NCBI GenBank assembly: GCA_003241845.1 | Contig: QBMN01000028.1 | Location: forward strand, 1 to 33,485 | Length of the DNA: 33,485 nt | Direction of reading: 5' to 3' | Source: Shackletoniella antarctica | GTDB lineage: Bacteria; Cyanobacteriota; Cyanobacteriia; Phormidesmidales; Phormidesmidaceae | Shown: piece by piece, positions 1 to 9,141 of the stretch | Layout: each line of letters opens with the position of its first letter | Numbering within the stretch: the stretch's first letter is position 1 | Notes under the pieces: model-generated | Told to the model about the DNA's origin: nothing | What the model saw: the letters and a program-made list of their open reading frames with translations, nothing else | The model's database searches: none | Program-made: the position numbers and the translations under genes

Positions 1-1344
1 GCCAAACGCCCCACCCTCCCCATCTACATCAACCCCTTCAACGCCGACCAGCAGGCCCGCTTTATTCAGCGGTGGTATCTTTGCCAAGAGCGCTGCTATC
101 GTGCTCCTCGCCATGCCAGAGAAGTCGCCCAAGAACACGCCGAAAACCTGATCGCCCAGATCCAAACCCGCCCCCAAGACCTGGGCGAGATGGCCAAAAA
201 TCCGCTATTGCTCAATCTGCTGGTCACTTTGCACCGCTATGCCCCTACCAAAGCCCTGCCCAGCCAACGACTAGGGTTATACCAGCGTATTTGCAGCCTG
301 CAACTCGATACTCGCCCCGAAGCCCGACTCATTCAAATGCTGCTGCCCTACGGAAAAAGTATGACCCTGCTGCAAGCCGTTGCCCTGCACATGGTGACCA
401 CCCCCTCGCAAACGACCCCCAACGAAGAACGGCTGGTGATCGAACACGATGCTCTGCTGGGGTTGCTGCGACCCCACCCCCTACTGCAAAAAGCCCAGGT
501 AGACCCCGCCGATTGGCTGAAGCAAATGGTGGATGTGAGTGAACTGCTGGTGGAACGAGAACCCAAGGAATACGAGTTCCCCCACGCCAGCTTCCAAGGC
601 TTTTTTGCCGCTAGGGAACTGGCCAAAGCCGAGGATGACGTCACTCTTCAGCACCACCAGCAGCTGGTGCTACAAAATTGGAACGCGGCCCTCTGGCGCG
701 AAACCGTCCTGCTCTACACCGCCCAACTCGACCCCCAAGACCTGAACGACATCATCCGCAAGGGCAGCGAACTTGGCAGCGAAGCCGCCCAACTCGCTGC
801 CCTCTGTGTGAAAGAGTACCCCCGCCCCGAAAAAGTAGATGACGACCTCAAAGCCTTGCTGGAGAATCTAGAAACTGTTACCCAAGACTCGAGATATCAA
901 ACACTGGAGGAACTACTAAACGCTGGGCAGTGGCGCGATGCCGACCAAGAAACCCATCGGCTGATGATTACCAATCCCAGCGTGGGCAAAGAAGAGGGGC
1001 AGTGGTTTAATCGCAAAGATTTAGAAGAGTTTCCCTGCGAAGACTTGCGTACCCTTGACCAACTTTGGGTCAAATATAGCAACGGCAAATTTGGCTTTAG
1101 CGTGCAAAAGAGAATTTGGCAGGAGTGCGGTAGCCCCATGACCAGCGGCAAAGAGTGGGATGACTTTTGCGTTAGAGTGGGGTGGCAAGACCCAACGGCA
1201 AGTCGTTATGTGTCAGCTGACGAACTTCAGTGCAACCCCTCATTTTCTCCAGCGGGAGAATTACCTTGTGGTTTGGGTTGGGGGGAGTGGAGGTTCTCTT
1301 CTCTCGCGCAGAGACTTGTGAACTGTAGCACGAGACAGTTCTAA
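1..1344 (+). CDS. NACHT-type STAND ATPase with C-terminal GUN4 domain (5' partial)
   Basis: The frame is open from base 1, so the N-terminus with the P-loop lies outside the window; 447 residues remain. The first ~200 residues look like the helical part after a NACHT NTPase core (F-x-x-RWY near residue 25, MAKNPLLLNLLVTLHR at ~64, PHASFQGFFAARELA at ~194), typical of cyanobacterial STAND proteins. Residues ~300-445 match GUN4: GQWRDADQETHRLM, FPCEDLRTLDQLW, KYSNGKFGFSVQKRIW, then VRVGWQ and a diverged ELPCGLGW where GUN4 usually has GHLP. Known of the family: GUN4 binds porphyrins and stimulates Mg-chelatase, and GUN4 modules are also attached to cyanobacterial signalling proteins. Inference: a sensor/effector ATPase, possibly tetrapyrrole-responsive. 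The only internal Met candidates would delete conserved sequence, so it is partial, not short. Confidence is high for both domains, low for the role. Confidence 0.85.
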   Translation, partial: AKRPTLPIYINPFNADQQARFIQRWYLCQERCYRAPRHAREVAQEHAENLIAQIQTRPQDLGEMAKNPLLLNLLVTLHRYAPTKALPSQRLGLYQRICSLQLDTRPEARLIQMLLPYGKSMTLLQAVALHMVTTPSQTTPNEERLVIEHDALLGLLRPHPLLQKAQVDPADWLKQMVDVSELLVEREPKEYEFPHASFQGFFAARELAKAEDDVTLQHHQQLVLQNWNAALWRETVLLYTAQLDPQDLNDIIRKGSELGSEAAQLAALCVKEYPRPEKVDDDLKALLENLETVTQDSRYQTLEELLNAGQWRDADQETHRLMITNPSVGKEEGQWFNRKDLEEFPCEDLRTLDQLWVKYSNGKFGFSVQKRIWQECGSPMTSGKEWDDFCVRVGWQDPTASRYVSADELQCNPSFSPAGELPCGLGWGEWRFSSLAQRLVNCSTRQF

Positions 1345-1433
1345 GGGTTTTTTAAAGTTTGTAAACGGCTGCTTTCTACACGATTTACCTACCTTTCAGC
1401 GATCCGTTACCTGGCACCACGGGGCACCCACCA

Positions 1434-1464
1434 GACCCCAGAGTTTTTCAAAAACTCTGGGGTC
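1434..1464. terminator. perfect 15-bp inverted repeat, likely bidirectional terminator
   Basis: GACCCCAGAGTTTTT (1434-1448) and its exact reverse complement (1450-1464) are separated by a single base and followed by a short T-rich run. It lies between the convergent 3' ends of the NACHT-GUN4 gene and the RAYT gene, 90 bp and 5 bp from their stop codons, as expected for a shared terminator. Confidence 0.6.
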
Positions 1465-1469
1465 TTTCC

Positions 1470-2234
1470 TCAGGGCGGCTCAAACCGCAGTCGCACAATG
1501 TCTGGGTTCAAGCAGTTCGCCAGCACAAACTTCTCCGCCACTTGGCGAATTTCCTCTGCGGGTGCATTCCACTCATCCCACAGGCTTTTTTGCCCCGGTG
1601 TCTTTTTCTTCAGCTTGCTCCGAGCCTTAATTTGGGCTAAAAGCTTACTGCCCCAGTGATTCCGCTTCTCGGATTTGGGCTTAGGCTTATAGCGCTTGCA
1701 AAACTTTCGGTACGCCGCCGCACATAAATCTAGCGTCGCCCCCAGCGCCAAAAACGCCGGATGCCACTGGGTTAACCCGTCAGTGGTCAATCGGTCGTAG
1801 CTGCCGTAGTTGCTGTAGTCATAGAAAAAACCCTCCTGCATCGCCGCCGCCTTCGGGTTGGCGTGAATGTAACGCAGCGTATTCAGCACCCGCCGATAGT
1901 CGGTATTGGGAAACCCAGTGCTGTGGTACCGCTTTTCCCAAAAGTGCCCCGTCCGGTTCAGCATTCGGTTGAAACACATCGCCGTATACCAGTTCAGCCA
2001 GTGCATGATCTTGGGCAAATCCTCCGGCTGCTGCGGCTCCAGCAGATAGTGCACATGGTTGCTCATGATGCACAGGGCATAGAGCTTAAAGCCATATTTC
2101 TCCTGGCATTTGTCAATCGCATACAACAACACCTCTCGGCATTCATCGCGAATCAGCTTAAACTCGCGGTTGTTGCAGCGAATCGTAACGTGGTAGCAAA
2201 AACCAGCCTTCAATTCACGCGGTAAACGAGCCAT
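1470..2234 (-). CDS. REP-associated tyrosine transposase (RAYT, IS200/Y1 family)
   Basis: A 254-residue HUH-superfamily protein. The metal-binding His-x-His is visible at residues ~60-62 (MSNHVHYLL), and the family signature follows: HWLNWYTAMCFN (a candidate catalytic Tyr near 83), GHFWEKRYHS at ~97-106 and LRYIHANP at ~116. RAYTs are single-copy relatives of IS200 TnpA that cleave and rejoin single-stranded REP palindromes. I start at the ATG at 2234 (MARLPRELKAG), which begins the conserved domain; an upstream in-frame extension to 2324 is unlike the family. No Shine-Dalgarno is obvious. After the catalytic core comes a Lys-rich tail (residues ~180-215). A palindrome pair sits about 105 bp upstream of the start, and relatives of it recur in this window, so those repeats are plausible substrates (inference). 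The gene looks intact. Confidence 0.85.
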   Translation of the reverse strand: MARLPRELKAGFCYHVTIRCNNREFKLIRDECREVLLYAIDKCQEKYGFKLYALCIMSNHVHYLLEPQQPEDLPKIMHWLNWYTAMCFNRMLNRTGHFWEKRYHSTGFPNTDYRRVLNTLRYIHANPKAAAMQEGFFYDYSNYGSYDRLTTDGLTQWHPAFLALGATLDLCAAAYRKFCKRYKPKPKSEKRNHWGSKLLAQIKARSKLKKKTPGQKSLWDEWNAPAEEIRQVAEKFVLANCLNPDIVRLRFEPP

Positions 2235-2339
2235 AGGTAGGGGGTATTCGCGCAGCAATGCACCATTTTGCAAAAGCCCACAACGTCCGCCACAGGTCGC
2301 AATGCACCGCTCACCCATCGCCAAAAATCACCCCGCCTA

Positions 2340-2401
2340 GAAACCGGGTTTCTGTGCTGTGAGAAATAGACTCTGCTAACCCGTAGCAGAAACCCGGTTT
2401 C
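2340..2401. repeat. REP-like inverted pair (copy 1)
   Basis: GAAACCGGGTTTCTG (2340-2354) and its exact reverse complement (2387-2401) flank a 32-nt spacer. Each arm is itself almost palindromic (AAACC-G-GGTTT), the usual REP/BIME architecture. It lies just upstream of the RAYT start. Related pairs occur at 4558-4622 and 16220-16278, and a single arm at 10187-10202. Confidence 0.75.
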
Positions 2402-2642
2402 TTCAAGCTATAGGTTAGCGGTGGGTTACGGCGGGGCACAAGGTTACAAAATGGTTGCACAGGTGATTGGCCGCCTAACCCACCCTACGGGTGCTCTGCG
2501 GATACCAACTCTTTAAAGCCATCGGTAGCGAGTGTTTTTCATAGATATTTACCCATCGTATCTATGGCTACGTTCGCCTACAGAGTGACCCCAGTAGTCC
2601 GCTATTGTAGTTACTACGTATTCCTTACACCCCAGCAGCGCT
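2402..2642. other. non-coding leader of ilvD with two further dyads
   Basis: No credible ORF here. GTGGGTTA (2421-2428) is reverse-complementary to TAACCCAC (2476-2483), a second dispersed-repeat-like dyad. CATAGATA (2540-2547) pairs with TATCTATG (2559-2566) around an 11-nt loop about 77 bp before the ilvD start. No T-tract follows it, so it is not an obvious terminator. The ilvD promoter must lie here, but I cannot assign -35/-10 boxes with confidence. Confidence 0.4.
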
Positions 2643-4538
2643 ATGCCCACCTACCGTTCCAAAACCTCCACCCATGGACGCAATATGGCCGGTGCCCGCG
2701 CCCTCTGGCGCGCCACTGGCATGCAGAGCGAAGACTTTGAGAAGCCGATCATTGCGGTGGCTAACTCCTTCACTCAGTTTGTGCCCGGCCACGTTCACCT
2801 GAAAGATATGGGTCAGCTGGTGTGCCGCGAGATCGAGGCCGCAGGCGGCGTCGCCAAAGAATTTAACACCATCGCTGTCGATGACGGCATTGCCATGGGC
2901 CACGACGGCATGCTCTACAGCCTGCCCTCCCGCGAGATCATCGCCGACTCGGTGGAGTATATGGCCAACGCCCACTGCGCCGACGCCCTGGTGTGTATCT
3001 CCAACTGCGACAAGATCACCCCCGGCATGCTGATGGCGGCCCTGCGGCTGAATATTCCCGCCGTGTTTGTCTCGGGCGGCCCGATGGAGGCGGGCAAGAC
3101 CAAGCTCTCAGAGCACAAGCTCGACCTGGTGGATGCCATGGTGGCCGCCGTCAGCGACACCATGAGTGACGAGGATGTAGAAGAGTACGAGCGCTCTGCC
3201 TGCCCCACCTGCGGCTCTTGTTCGGGCATGTTCACCGCCAACTCGATGAACTGCCTCACCGAGGCGATCGGCCTATCGCTGCCGGGCAACGGCACCACCC
3301 TGGCCACCCACTTTGATCGTAAAGACCTCTTTCTCACCGCCGCCCGCACCATTGTCGAGATCACCCGCCGCTACTACGAGCAGGGCGACGAGTCGGTGCT
3401 GCCCCGCTCCATCGCCAGCTTCAAAGCCTTTGAGAATGCCATGATGCTGGATATCGCCATGGGCGGCTCCACCAACACGATTCTGCACCTGCTGGCGGCG
3501 GCCCAAGAGGCCGAGGTCGACTTCACCCTCACCGACATTGATCGCCTGTCGCGCCAGGTGCCCCAGCTCTGCAAAGTGGCCCCCAACATCCCCGACTACC
3601 ACGTCGAAGATGTCCACCGGGCGGGGGGCATTCCCGCCATTCTCGGCGAGCTAGATCGGGCCGGGCTGCTGCACACCGAGTTACCCACGGTGCACAGCCC
3701 CACCATGAAAGCATCGCTCGATCGCTGGGATGTCTGCCGCACCGACGACGCAGCCGTTCACACCTTCTTTAGGGCTGGCCCGGCGGGCATTCCCACCCAG
3801 GTTGCCTTCAGCCAAGACACGCGCTGGCCTGCGCTCGATCTGGACCGGCAGTCGGGTTGCATCCGCAGTGTGGAGCATGCCTATTCGCACGACGGTGGCC
3901 TGGCAGTGCTCTACGGCAACCTGGCCGTCGATGGCTGCGTCGTCAAAACCGCAGGCGTCGACGAAAGTATGTTCGAGGCGGAGCAGTTGCGCTACACCAC
4001 TAGCGTCCCTACCTCTACTCTGCGGGTGTTTGAAGGGCCTGCCCGCATCTTTGAAAGCCAAGATGCCGCCGTCACAGCTATTCTCAACGACCGGGTGCAG
4101 GCGGGCGACGTGGTGATCATTCGCTACGAGGGGCCGAAGGGCGGGCCGGGCATGCAGGAAATGCTCTACCCCACCAGCTACCTCAAATCTAAGGGGCTGG
4201 GCAAAGTCTGCGCTCTGCTCACCGACGGTCGGTTTTCTGGCGGCACCTCGGGCCTCTCCATCGGCCACGCCTCGCCAGAGGCGGCGGCGGGGGGCAATAT
4301 TGCCCTGGTGGAGGAGGGCGATCGCATCGTGATCGACATCCCCAATCGCACCATCAATGTGGATATCTCGGCAGAAGCCTTGGCCAGCCGCCGCGCCGCC
4401 AAGTCAGCTCTAGGCGACGACGCCTGGAAGCCCGCCCAGCCTCGCCAGCGCAGGGTAACGGCAGCCCTCAAGGCCTATGCGTTGCTGGCCACCAGCGCTG
4501 ATAAAGGGGCCGTTCGCAACCTGGAAATGCTGAAGTAG
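2643..4538 (+). CDS. ilvD: dihydroxy-acid dehydratase, long proteobacterial-type IlvD
   Basis: Dehydrates 2,3-dihydroxy-3-methyl-butanoate/-pentanoate to 2-oxo acids in Val/Ile/Leu synthesis, using an Fe-S cluster and Mg2+. At 631 residues it follows E. coli IlvD (616) nearly throughout: [20 protein letters not shown] at the start, [30 protein letters not shown] with cluster Cys122, [18 protein letters not shown] with Cys187/190/193, [16 protein letters not shown], and [11 protein letters not shown] near the C-terminus. The excess is mainly a ~16-residue insertion after [13 protein letters not shown] (~residue 445), before the [14 protein letters not shown] block. Cyanobacterial DHADs as I know them are usually the shorter ~560-residue type, so this long form may be acquired or a second copy (inference). 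Monocistronic, convergent with gyrB across a palindromic terminator. Confidence 0.95.
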   Translation: MPTYRSKTSTHGRNMAGARALWRATGMQSEDFEKPIIAVANSFTQFVPGHVHLKDMGQLVCREIEAAGGVAKEFNTIAVDDGIAMGHDGMLYSLPSREIIADSVEYMANAHCADALVCISNCDKITPGMLMAALRLNIPAVFVSGGPMEAGKTKLSEHKLDLVDAMVAAVSDTMSDEDVEEYERSACPTCGSCSGMFTANSMNCLTEAIGLSLPGNGTTLATHFDRKDLFLTAARTIVEITRRYYEQGDESVLPRSIASFKAFENAMMLDIAMGGSTNTILHLLAAAQEAEVDFTLTDIDRLSRQVPQLCKVAPNIPDYHVEDVHRAGGIPAILGELDRAGLLHTELPTVHSPTMKASLDRWDVCRTDDAAVHTFFRAGPAGIPTQVAFSQDTRWPALDLDRQSGCIRSVEHAYSHDGGLAVLYGNLAVDGCVVKTAGVDESMFEAEQLRYTTSVPTSTLRVFEGPARIFESQDAAVTAILNDRVQAGDVVIIRYEGPKGGPGMQEMLYPTSYLKSKGLGKVCALLTDGRFSGGTSGLSIGHASPEAAAGGNIALVEEGDRIVIDIPNRTINVDISAEALASRRAAKSALGDDAWKPAQPRQRRVTAALKAYALLATSADKGAVRNLEMLK

Positions 4539-4557
4539 AGACTGCCTCAGTCACGAC

Positions 4558-4622
4558 AAAAAACCCGGTTTTTTCCCAAGCTCCAAGCTGGTCGCCTAGG
4601 GCAGAGAAGAAACCGGGTTTTT
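4558..4622. terminator. REP-like inverted pair acting as shared ilvD/gyrB terminator (copy 2)
   Basis: AAACCCGGTTT (4561-4571), flanked by runs of A and T, pairs with AAACCGGGTTT (4610-4620), followed by a T run. It fills most of the 104-bp gap between the convergent stops of ilvD (4538) and gyrB (4643). The arms match the other AAACCSGGTTT repeats, so a dispersed element seems to have been adopted as a terminator. Termination is inferred from position and T-runs. Confidence 0.6.
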
Positions 4623-4642
4623 GCTTGCTTTGGACTGCTTCT

Positions 4643-6583
4643 TTAAATATCGAGGTCTTCGAGCTTCATGCGGGGGCCGTAGGTCTCGATGAACTCGCGG
4701 CGGGGGGCGACGCGATCGCCCATCAAGATCGTAAAGATGCGATCGGCCTCGGCAGCGTCTTCGATCTCGACTCGCTTCATGGTGCGGGTGGTGGGGTCCA
4801 TGGTGGTCTCCCACAGCTGCTTGGGCATCATTTCGCCCAGACCCTTAAACCGCTGCACCGTGTAGTTGGCGTTGGCCGGAAACTCGTTGGTGATCAGCTG
4901 TTGACGCTCGCGCTCGTTGTAGCAATACCAGTGGTTGCGGCCCCGCTCGACCTTGTACAGCGGCGGGCAGGCGATGTAGATAAAGCCCTGATCGACCAGG
5001 TCGCGCTGGTAGCGGTAGAAAAAGGTTAGCAGCAGGGTGCGAATGTGAGCGCCATCCACGTCGGCGTCGGTCATCAGGCAGATGCGGTGGTAGCGCAGCT
5101 GCGATGAGTCAAACTCTTCGCCGCGAATGCCCAGTCCCAGGGCGGTGATTAGCGCCTGGATTTCGGTGTTTTTGTAGATCTTCGAGTCTTCGGTTTTCTC
5201 AATGTTGAGAATTTTGCCCCGCAGGGGGAGGATGGCCTGGAAGCGGCGATTGCGACCCTGTTTGGCGCTGCCGCCCGCCGAGTCGCCTTCTACGATGAAG
5301 ATCTCAGATTCGCTGGGGTCGCGGCTGCTGCAGTCGGCCAGCTTGCCGGGCAGAGTAGACGACTCCAGTACCGACTTACGGCGCACCAGATCCCGCGCCC
5401 GTCGGGCCGCCTCGGCGGCGTTAAACGACTGAATCGCCTTTTCGAGAATGGCGTCGGCCACGTTGGGGTGAAAGTCGAGGTACTCGGTCAGCGCCTCACC
5501 CACCAGTGAATCGACAATGCCGCGCACCTCGGTGTTGCCCAGCTTGGTTTTGGTTTGGCCCTCAAACTCGGGGTCGGGTACCTTCACAGAAATAATCGCC
5601 GTCAACCCCTCGCGGATATTTTCCCCCGCCAGGTTCGTGTCGACATCTTTGCGCTTGTTGCGCTTGCGGCTGAAGTTGTTGAGGGTGCGGGTGAGTACCG
5701 CCTTTAGCCCCTCTAGGTGAGTGCCGCCGTCGATGGTGCGAATGTTGTTGGCAAAGCCCAGCAGGTTGTCGGAGTAGGCGTCTATGCACCACTGCAGCGC
5801 CGCCTCCACCTGCACCCCGTTGCGCTCGGAGGAGATGTGGATAATCTCGTCGTGGATGGGCTGCTTGTCGGTGTTGATGTACTGCACGTACTCAATAATG
5901 CCGCCCTCGTAGTGGTAGGTCGACACCTTGGGTTTGTCGGATTTAATCACATCTAGGCGGTAGTCGGTAAAGATTACCCGAATGCCCGCGTTGAGGTAGG
6001 CCAGCTCCCGGAGCCGGCCGCAGAGCGTGTCGTAGTCAAACTCGGTGCCGTTGTGAAAAATCTGGGTGTCGGGCAAAAATGACACCGAGGTGCCCTTGCG
6101 CACTTCGGTAATTGGCTCCGCCGACAGCTCGCCAATGGGGATGCCGCGCTCAAAGCGCTGCTTGTGCACCTTGCCTTCGCGCCAGACGGTGACTTCGACC
6201 CACTCCGACAGGGCGTTGACCACCGAAATGCCGACGCCGTGGAGACCGCCCGACACCTTGTAGCCGCCGCCGCCAAACTTGCCCCCGGCGTGGAGTACGG
6301 TCATCACCGTTTCGAGGGCCGACTTGCCGGTGCGGGGGTGAGTGTCGGTGGGAATGCCGCGCCCGTTGTCGGTTACACTGACCGAGCCGTCGGCGTTGAG
6401 GGAAATATCGATGCGATCGCAGTGACCCGCCAGGGCTTCGTCTACGGAGTTGTCGACAACCTCGTACACTAAGTGATGAAGACCTCGAGGCCCAGTGCTG
6501 CCAATGTACATGCCTGGACGTTTGCGAACCGGCTCAAGCCCCTCTAGAACCTGAATCTGGTCAGCACCGTAATCGGTTGTCAT
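4643..6583 (-). CDS. gyrB: DNA gyrase subunit B
   Basis: ATPase/TOPRIM subunit of gyrase, which introduces negative supercoils with GyrA. The 646-residue protein has the GHKL ATPase fold ([10 protein letters not shown] at 41-50, TDNGRGIP at 71-78, [19 protein letters not shown] at ~100-118), the transducer domain, then TOPRIM with acidic [13 protein letters not shown] (Glu432) and [13 protein letters not shown] (506 onward), and a short C-terminal GyrB tail ([12 protein letters not shown]). The length fits the short GyrB type without the extra enterobacterial insert. No intein interrupts it, although cyanobacterial GyrB inteins exist (Synechocystis). The ATG at 6583 opens directly into the conserved [26 protein letters not shown] block. 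It is divergent from miaA with 138 bp between starts. Confidence 0.97.
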   Translation of the reverse strand: MTTDYGADQIQVLEGLEPVRKRPGMYIGSTGPRGLHHLVYEVVDNSVDEALAGHCDRIDISLNADGSVSVTDNGRGIPTDTHPRTGKSALETVMTVLHAGGKFGGGGYKVSGGLHGVGISVVNALSEWVEVTVWREGKVHKQRFERGIPIGELSAEPITEVRKGTSVSFLPDTQIFHNGTEFDYDTLCGRLRELAYLNAGIRVIFTDYRLDVIKSDKPKVSTYHYEGGIIEYVQYINTDKQPIHDEIIHISSERNGVQVEAALQWCIDAYSDNLLGFANNIRTIDGGTHLEGLKAVLTRTLNNFSRKRNKRKDVDTNLAGENIREGLTAIISVKVPDPEFEGQTKTKLGNTEVRGIVDSLVGEALTEYLDFHPNVADAILEKAIQSFNAAEAARRARDLVRRKSVLESSTLPGKLADCSSRDPSESEIFIVEGDSAGGSAKQGRNRRFQAILPLRGKILNIEKTEDSKIYKNTEIQALITALGLGIRGEEFDSSQLRYHRICLMTDADVDGAHIRTLLLTFFYRYQRDLVDQGFIYIACPPLYKVERGRNHWYCYNERERQQLITNEFPANANYTVQRFKGLGEMMPKQLWETTMDPTTRTMKRVEIEDAAEADRIFTILMGDRVAPRREFIETYGPRMKLEDLDI

Positions 6584-6659
6584 ACTGCACGCTCCAAAAA
6601 TGGGCTCTACAAATGCGCTCTGAGCCGCCTGAACACTTATCAGGTCAAAACACCTAGAA

Positions 6660-6665
6660 ATTATA
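6660..6665 (-). promoter_or_regulatory. candidate -10 box for gyrB
   Basis: Read on the minus strand this is TATAAT, about 77 bp upstream of the gyrB start, inside the gyrB/miaA divergent gap. There is no good -35 hexamer at the usual distance. Supercoiling-regulated gyr promoters often depend on the -10, but that is only analogy. Confidence 0.35.
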
Positions 6666-6721
6666 GCACAAAGCAGCCACAGCCGGCTCTAAGGCGACTT
6701 CAGCTCAAGAATGAACCAGGG

Positions 6722-7699
6722 ATGCAACTGCCAAAAATTTCTCAACTCGAATCACTTCCCGAAGGCAGGCAATTCAATAGTTCAATTGTACCGTTTTTGT
6801 GGGTGATTGGCGGGGCTACGGCCACGGGTAAGTCGGCCCTGGCGATCGCCCTGGCCCAGCGCCTGACCCTCGCTCAAAACCAACAGAGCGTCATTCTCAG
6901 CGCCGACTCCCGACAGGTATATCGAGAGTTTGATATCGGCACCGCAAAACCTTCGCCCGTTGATCGGCAGCAAATTCCCCACTATTTAATTGATATCTGC
7001 GACCCCACCGAAACCCTCACCCTGGCCCAGTATCAACGCCAGGCCCAGGGGCTAATCCAGCAGTTTCACCGGGCGGGCACATCCCCCCTGCTGGTGGGCG
7101 GTACCGGACTCTATATAGATGCGATCGTCAAAGGGTTGCGAATCCCCCCCGTGGCCCCCCAGCTAGCCCTGCGCCGGCAGCTAGAGGCGCTGGGCCAGCC
7201 CCACTGCTACGCCCTGCTCAAAAGCCTTGATGCGATCGCGGCCCAGCGCATCCACCCCAACGACCCTGTGCGCACCGTGCGGGCCTTAGAGGTGTTCTAC
7301 GTCGCGGGCCAGCCCATGTCGGCGCTCCAGGGCGAAACCGCCCCCGACTATCCGGTGCTGTACCTGGCCCTCGACTGCGACGCCCTGGCCCTAGAGCGCC
7401 GCATTGCCCACCGCACCCAGGCAATGGTGGATCTCGGCTTTAGGTCAGAAGTGGCCCACCTAGCCCAAAAGTACGGCCCCGATCTGCCGCTGCTGCAAAC
7501 CCTGGGCTACGCCGAAATGCTGCGCCACGTGCAGGGGGATATTTCCCTGGCAGCGGCCCAGGCGGAGATTGTGCAACACTCGCGCCAGTTTGCCAAACGC
7601 CAGCGCACCTGGTTTCGCAACCGGGCCACGGTGCAGTGGTTTGATGCCGACACCGAGGATTTGGTAGATCGGGTGTGGGATTGGGCGACCGGCCTGTAG
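6722..7699 (+). CDS. miaA: tRNA dimethylallyltransferase
   Basis: Transfers a dimethylallyl group from DMAPP to N6 of A37 in tRNAs reading UNN codons. The 325-residue protein has the P-loop GGATATGKSA (30-39), the DSRQVYREFDIGTAKP signature (62-77), the IPHYLIDICDP block, LLVGGTGLYIDAIVKGL, DPVRTVRALEV and the C-terminal QFAKRQRTWFRN arm, so it looks complete and functional. The ATG at 6722 gives ~25 residues ahead of the first beta strand, somewhat long; a later alternative start is possible. The stop codon lies one base before the left end of the Tn7-like remnant, so that transposon sits immediately downstream without damaging the gene. Confidence 0.95.
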   Translation: MQLPKISQLESLPEGRQFNSSIVPFLWVIGGATATGKSALAIALAQRLTLAQNQQSVILSADSRQVYREFDIGTAKPSPVDRQQIPHYLIDICDPTETLTLAQYQRQAQGLIQQFHRAGTSPLLVGGTGLYIDAIVKGLRIPPVAPQLALRRQLEALGQPHCYALLKSLDAIAAQRIHPNDPVRTVRALEVFYVAGQPMSALQGETAPDYPVLYLALDCDALALERRIAHRTQAMVDLGFRSEVAHLAQKYGPDLPLLQTLGYAEMLRHVQGDISLAAAQAEIVQHSRQFAKRQRTWFRNRATVQWFDADTEDLVDRVWDWATGL

Positions 7700-7700
7700 G

Positions 7701-7750
7701 TGTATAGCGACACTTTATTTGTCATCAGACCAAATTAATGTCGCTCGCTT
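7701..7750 (+). repeat. Tn7-like left-end repeats
   Basis: TGTATAG terminal bases, then AGCGACA (7706-7712), TTTGTCATC, and AATTAATGTCGCT (7733-7745), so AGCGACA and TGTCGCT form a 7-bp inverted pair across ~25 bp. This spacing of GACA/TGTC motifs is what transposase TnsB binds in related elements; binding here is inferred. Confidence 0.55.
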
Positions 7751-7780
7751 AAATCCCTTCACCATCGAGCATTACAGCCA

Positions 7781-8896
7781 TTATACCGAACTCGTCGACC
7801 CGCCTAATGGCCTCTCGGTATGACGCATTAGGTCACTCGGGTAGCCATGTTTAGGCAGAGTACGAAACCAGCGGGGGCAGGTCGACCAGGTTAGTGTCGG
7901 TAACTCTAAAGCCAACACCTGAAGGATCCCTAGAGCAATGGCATTGAGATTGACAAAGCGTTCTAACGCGTCCACTTTAGCCAGAATTCGGTCTTGAACG
8001 GACTCTGGGTAGTCCGCTAGATTGAGATTCTTAGGCCAGGTCGGAGCGGTGGGCATGGCTTTGAGCCAGAAGCGATAGGCAAAGCCCCCGAGCAGGTGAA
8101 TCAAGGTGCGGAAGGTGAGCGCAATCTTAAAGCGTAAGCCCTAGGCCGCAATCACCTCTGGGCCACTCAACGACCCATCGGTGGAGACCAAAATGAATGG
8201 TCGACCATTGGCGAGTTGGGTGAGCACAAAGCGCACCGTGGTCTCGGGACTATCCCAATGCAACTCAAAGCACTGGTAATAGACGGTGACGAACTGACCA
8301 TAGAGCCACACCTTGGCCTGCTGGCAGTGCTCAATCGGGGCGAATAAGGTCTGGAGTTTCACCTTGCTGCCCCATCGCCGGGGTCGTCTGGGCCCTTTAA
8401 CCGTCGGGACGACCGAAAACGGGGCATGGGCGACCGTCGAGCACCGCACTCGGCTAATCAGATGCACCTGATGACGGCGGAACCGCGTCATCACCGGTTC
8501 ACAGGCAAAATAGGCAGCCAAGACAATGTCGCTACCGGCTTGGGCGTAGGCCGTACACAGGTCGGCCATCTTCGTCACCAAGGTGGTTCTCGGCTGAGCA
8601 TCGCTAGCCTCAGTGGTCGCGGCGGTGAGGCCATCGTGAACCTTCAGAACAATCGGGACGGCAAAATAAGCTGAACCCGCCCCGCGCAGGATACTCAAGG
8701 CATTGAAGTAATGGCCTCGAATCCACTTCGGCTTACTGACGTCCTCTGATTCTTGGTGAAGCCCTTTCACCCCAGGCATTTTGCGACCTTCTTTCGCCAC
8801 CTTAATCCCGTCGCCCACATACACCCGCTGGCCTTTGATGCGATGGACGTAGGCGGTAGTAAAGCTCCATAATGATTCCGGCTGATGATAATCACT
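7781..8896 (-). pseudogene. broken DDE transposase of an IS (in-frame amber, 5' truncated)
   Basis: One minus-strand frame encodes a recognisable cyanobacterial DDE transposase, read from DYHQPESLWSFTTAYVHR near 8890 through VYVGDGIKVAKEGRKMPG, VSKPKWIRGHYFNALS, YFACEPVMTRFRRH, HLISRVRCSTVAYAP-like (here VAHAP), LYGQFVTVYYQCFELHWDS and FILVSTDGSLSGPEVIAA. A TAG at 8141-8143 then interrupts it, where the family appears to have Tyr. The same frame continues as GLRFKIALTFRTLIHLLGG and AYRFWLKA to a stop at 7781. Upstream, TGA at 8897-8899 ends the homology, so the N-terminal ~100 residues are gone. No terminal repeats were found. It lies nested in the Tn7-like remnant and is almost certainly inactive. 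Confidence 0.8.
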
Positions 8897-8937
8897 TCAG
8901 CCAGTCTCGGACATGACGGCCCCCTTGGGGCGCAGGA

Positions 8938-9141
8938 GTGTCCGTTTTTCTTGACATCCCCCACGGTCAGAGAACTTCGCACAGTTCAGAACTAAGCCCG
9001 ATCGCACAAAAGAGATTGGATGCCATCATGCGCCTCCTTGAACCCTGTGCCTCTAGAGAGGAGTATGGCGAGAAGCTTTGGGCAGAGGCAGAGAAGCTAT
9101 GCGTTAGCGGCAGAGCCCTGCACCAATACAGACAAGCCTGA
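8938..9141 (+). pseudogene. tnsB: TnsB-like transposase N-terminal fragment
   Basis: A 67-residue frame whose residues ~19-60 (ELSPIAQKRLDAIMRLLEPC, then EEYGEKLWAEAEKLCVSGRA) match the N-terminal helix-turn-helix region of Tn7-like TnsB/Mu-type transposases. The Scytonema CAST TnsB has LSEEAQVKLEVIQSLLEPC, TTYGQKLREAAEKLNVSLRT at the same place. The homology stops after ~45 residues, before the RNase H catalytic domain. The first ~18 residues are probably junction sequence. Orientation and position fit a tnsB reading inward from the left end at 7701. It cannot encode an active enzyme. Confidence 0.6.

Noticed and set aside
4643-6583. Intein in GyrB
   Set aside because: The reading frame is collinear with GyrB throughout; no insertion at the TOPRIM or ATPase motifs.
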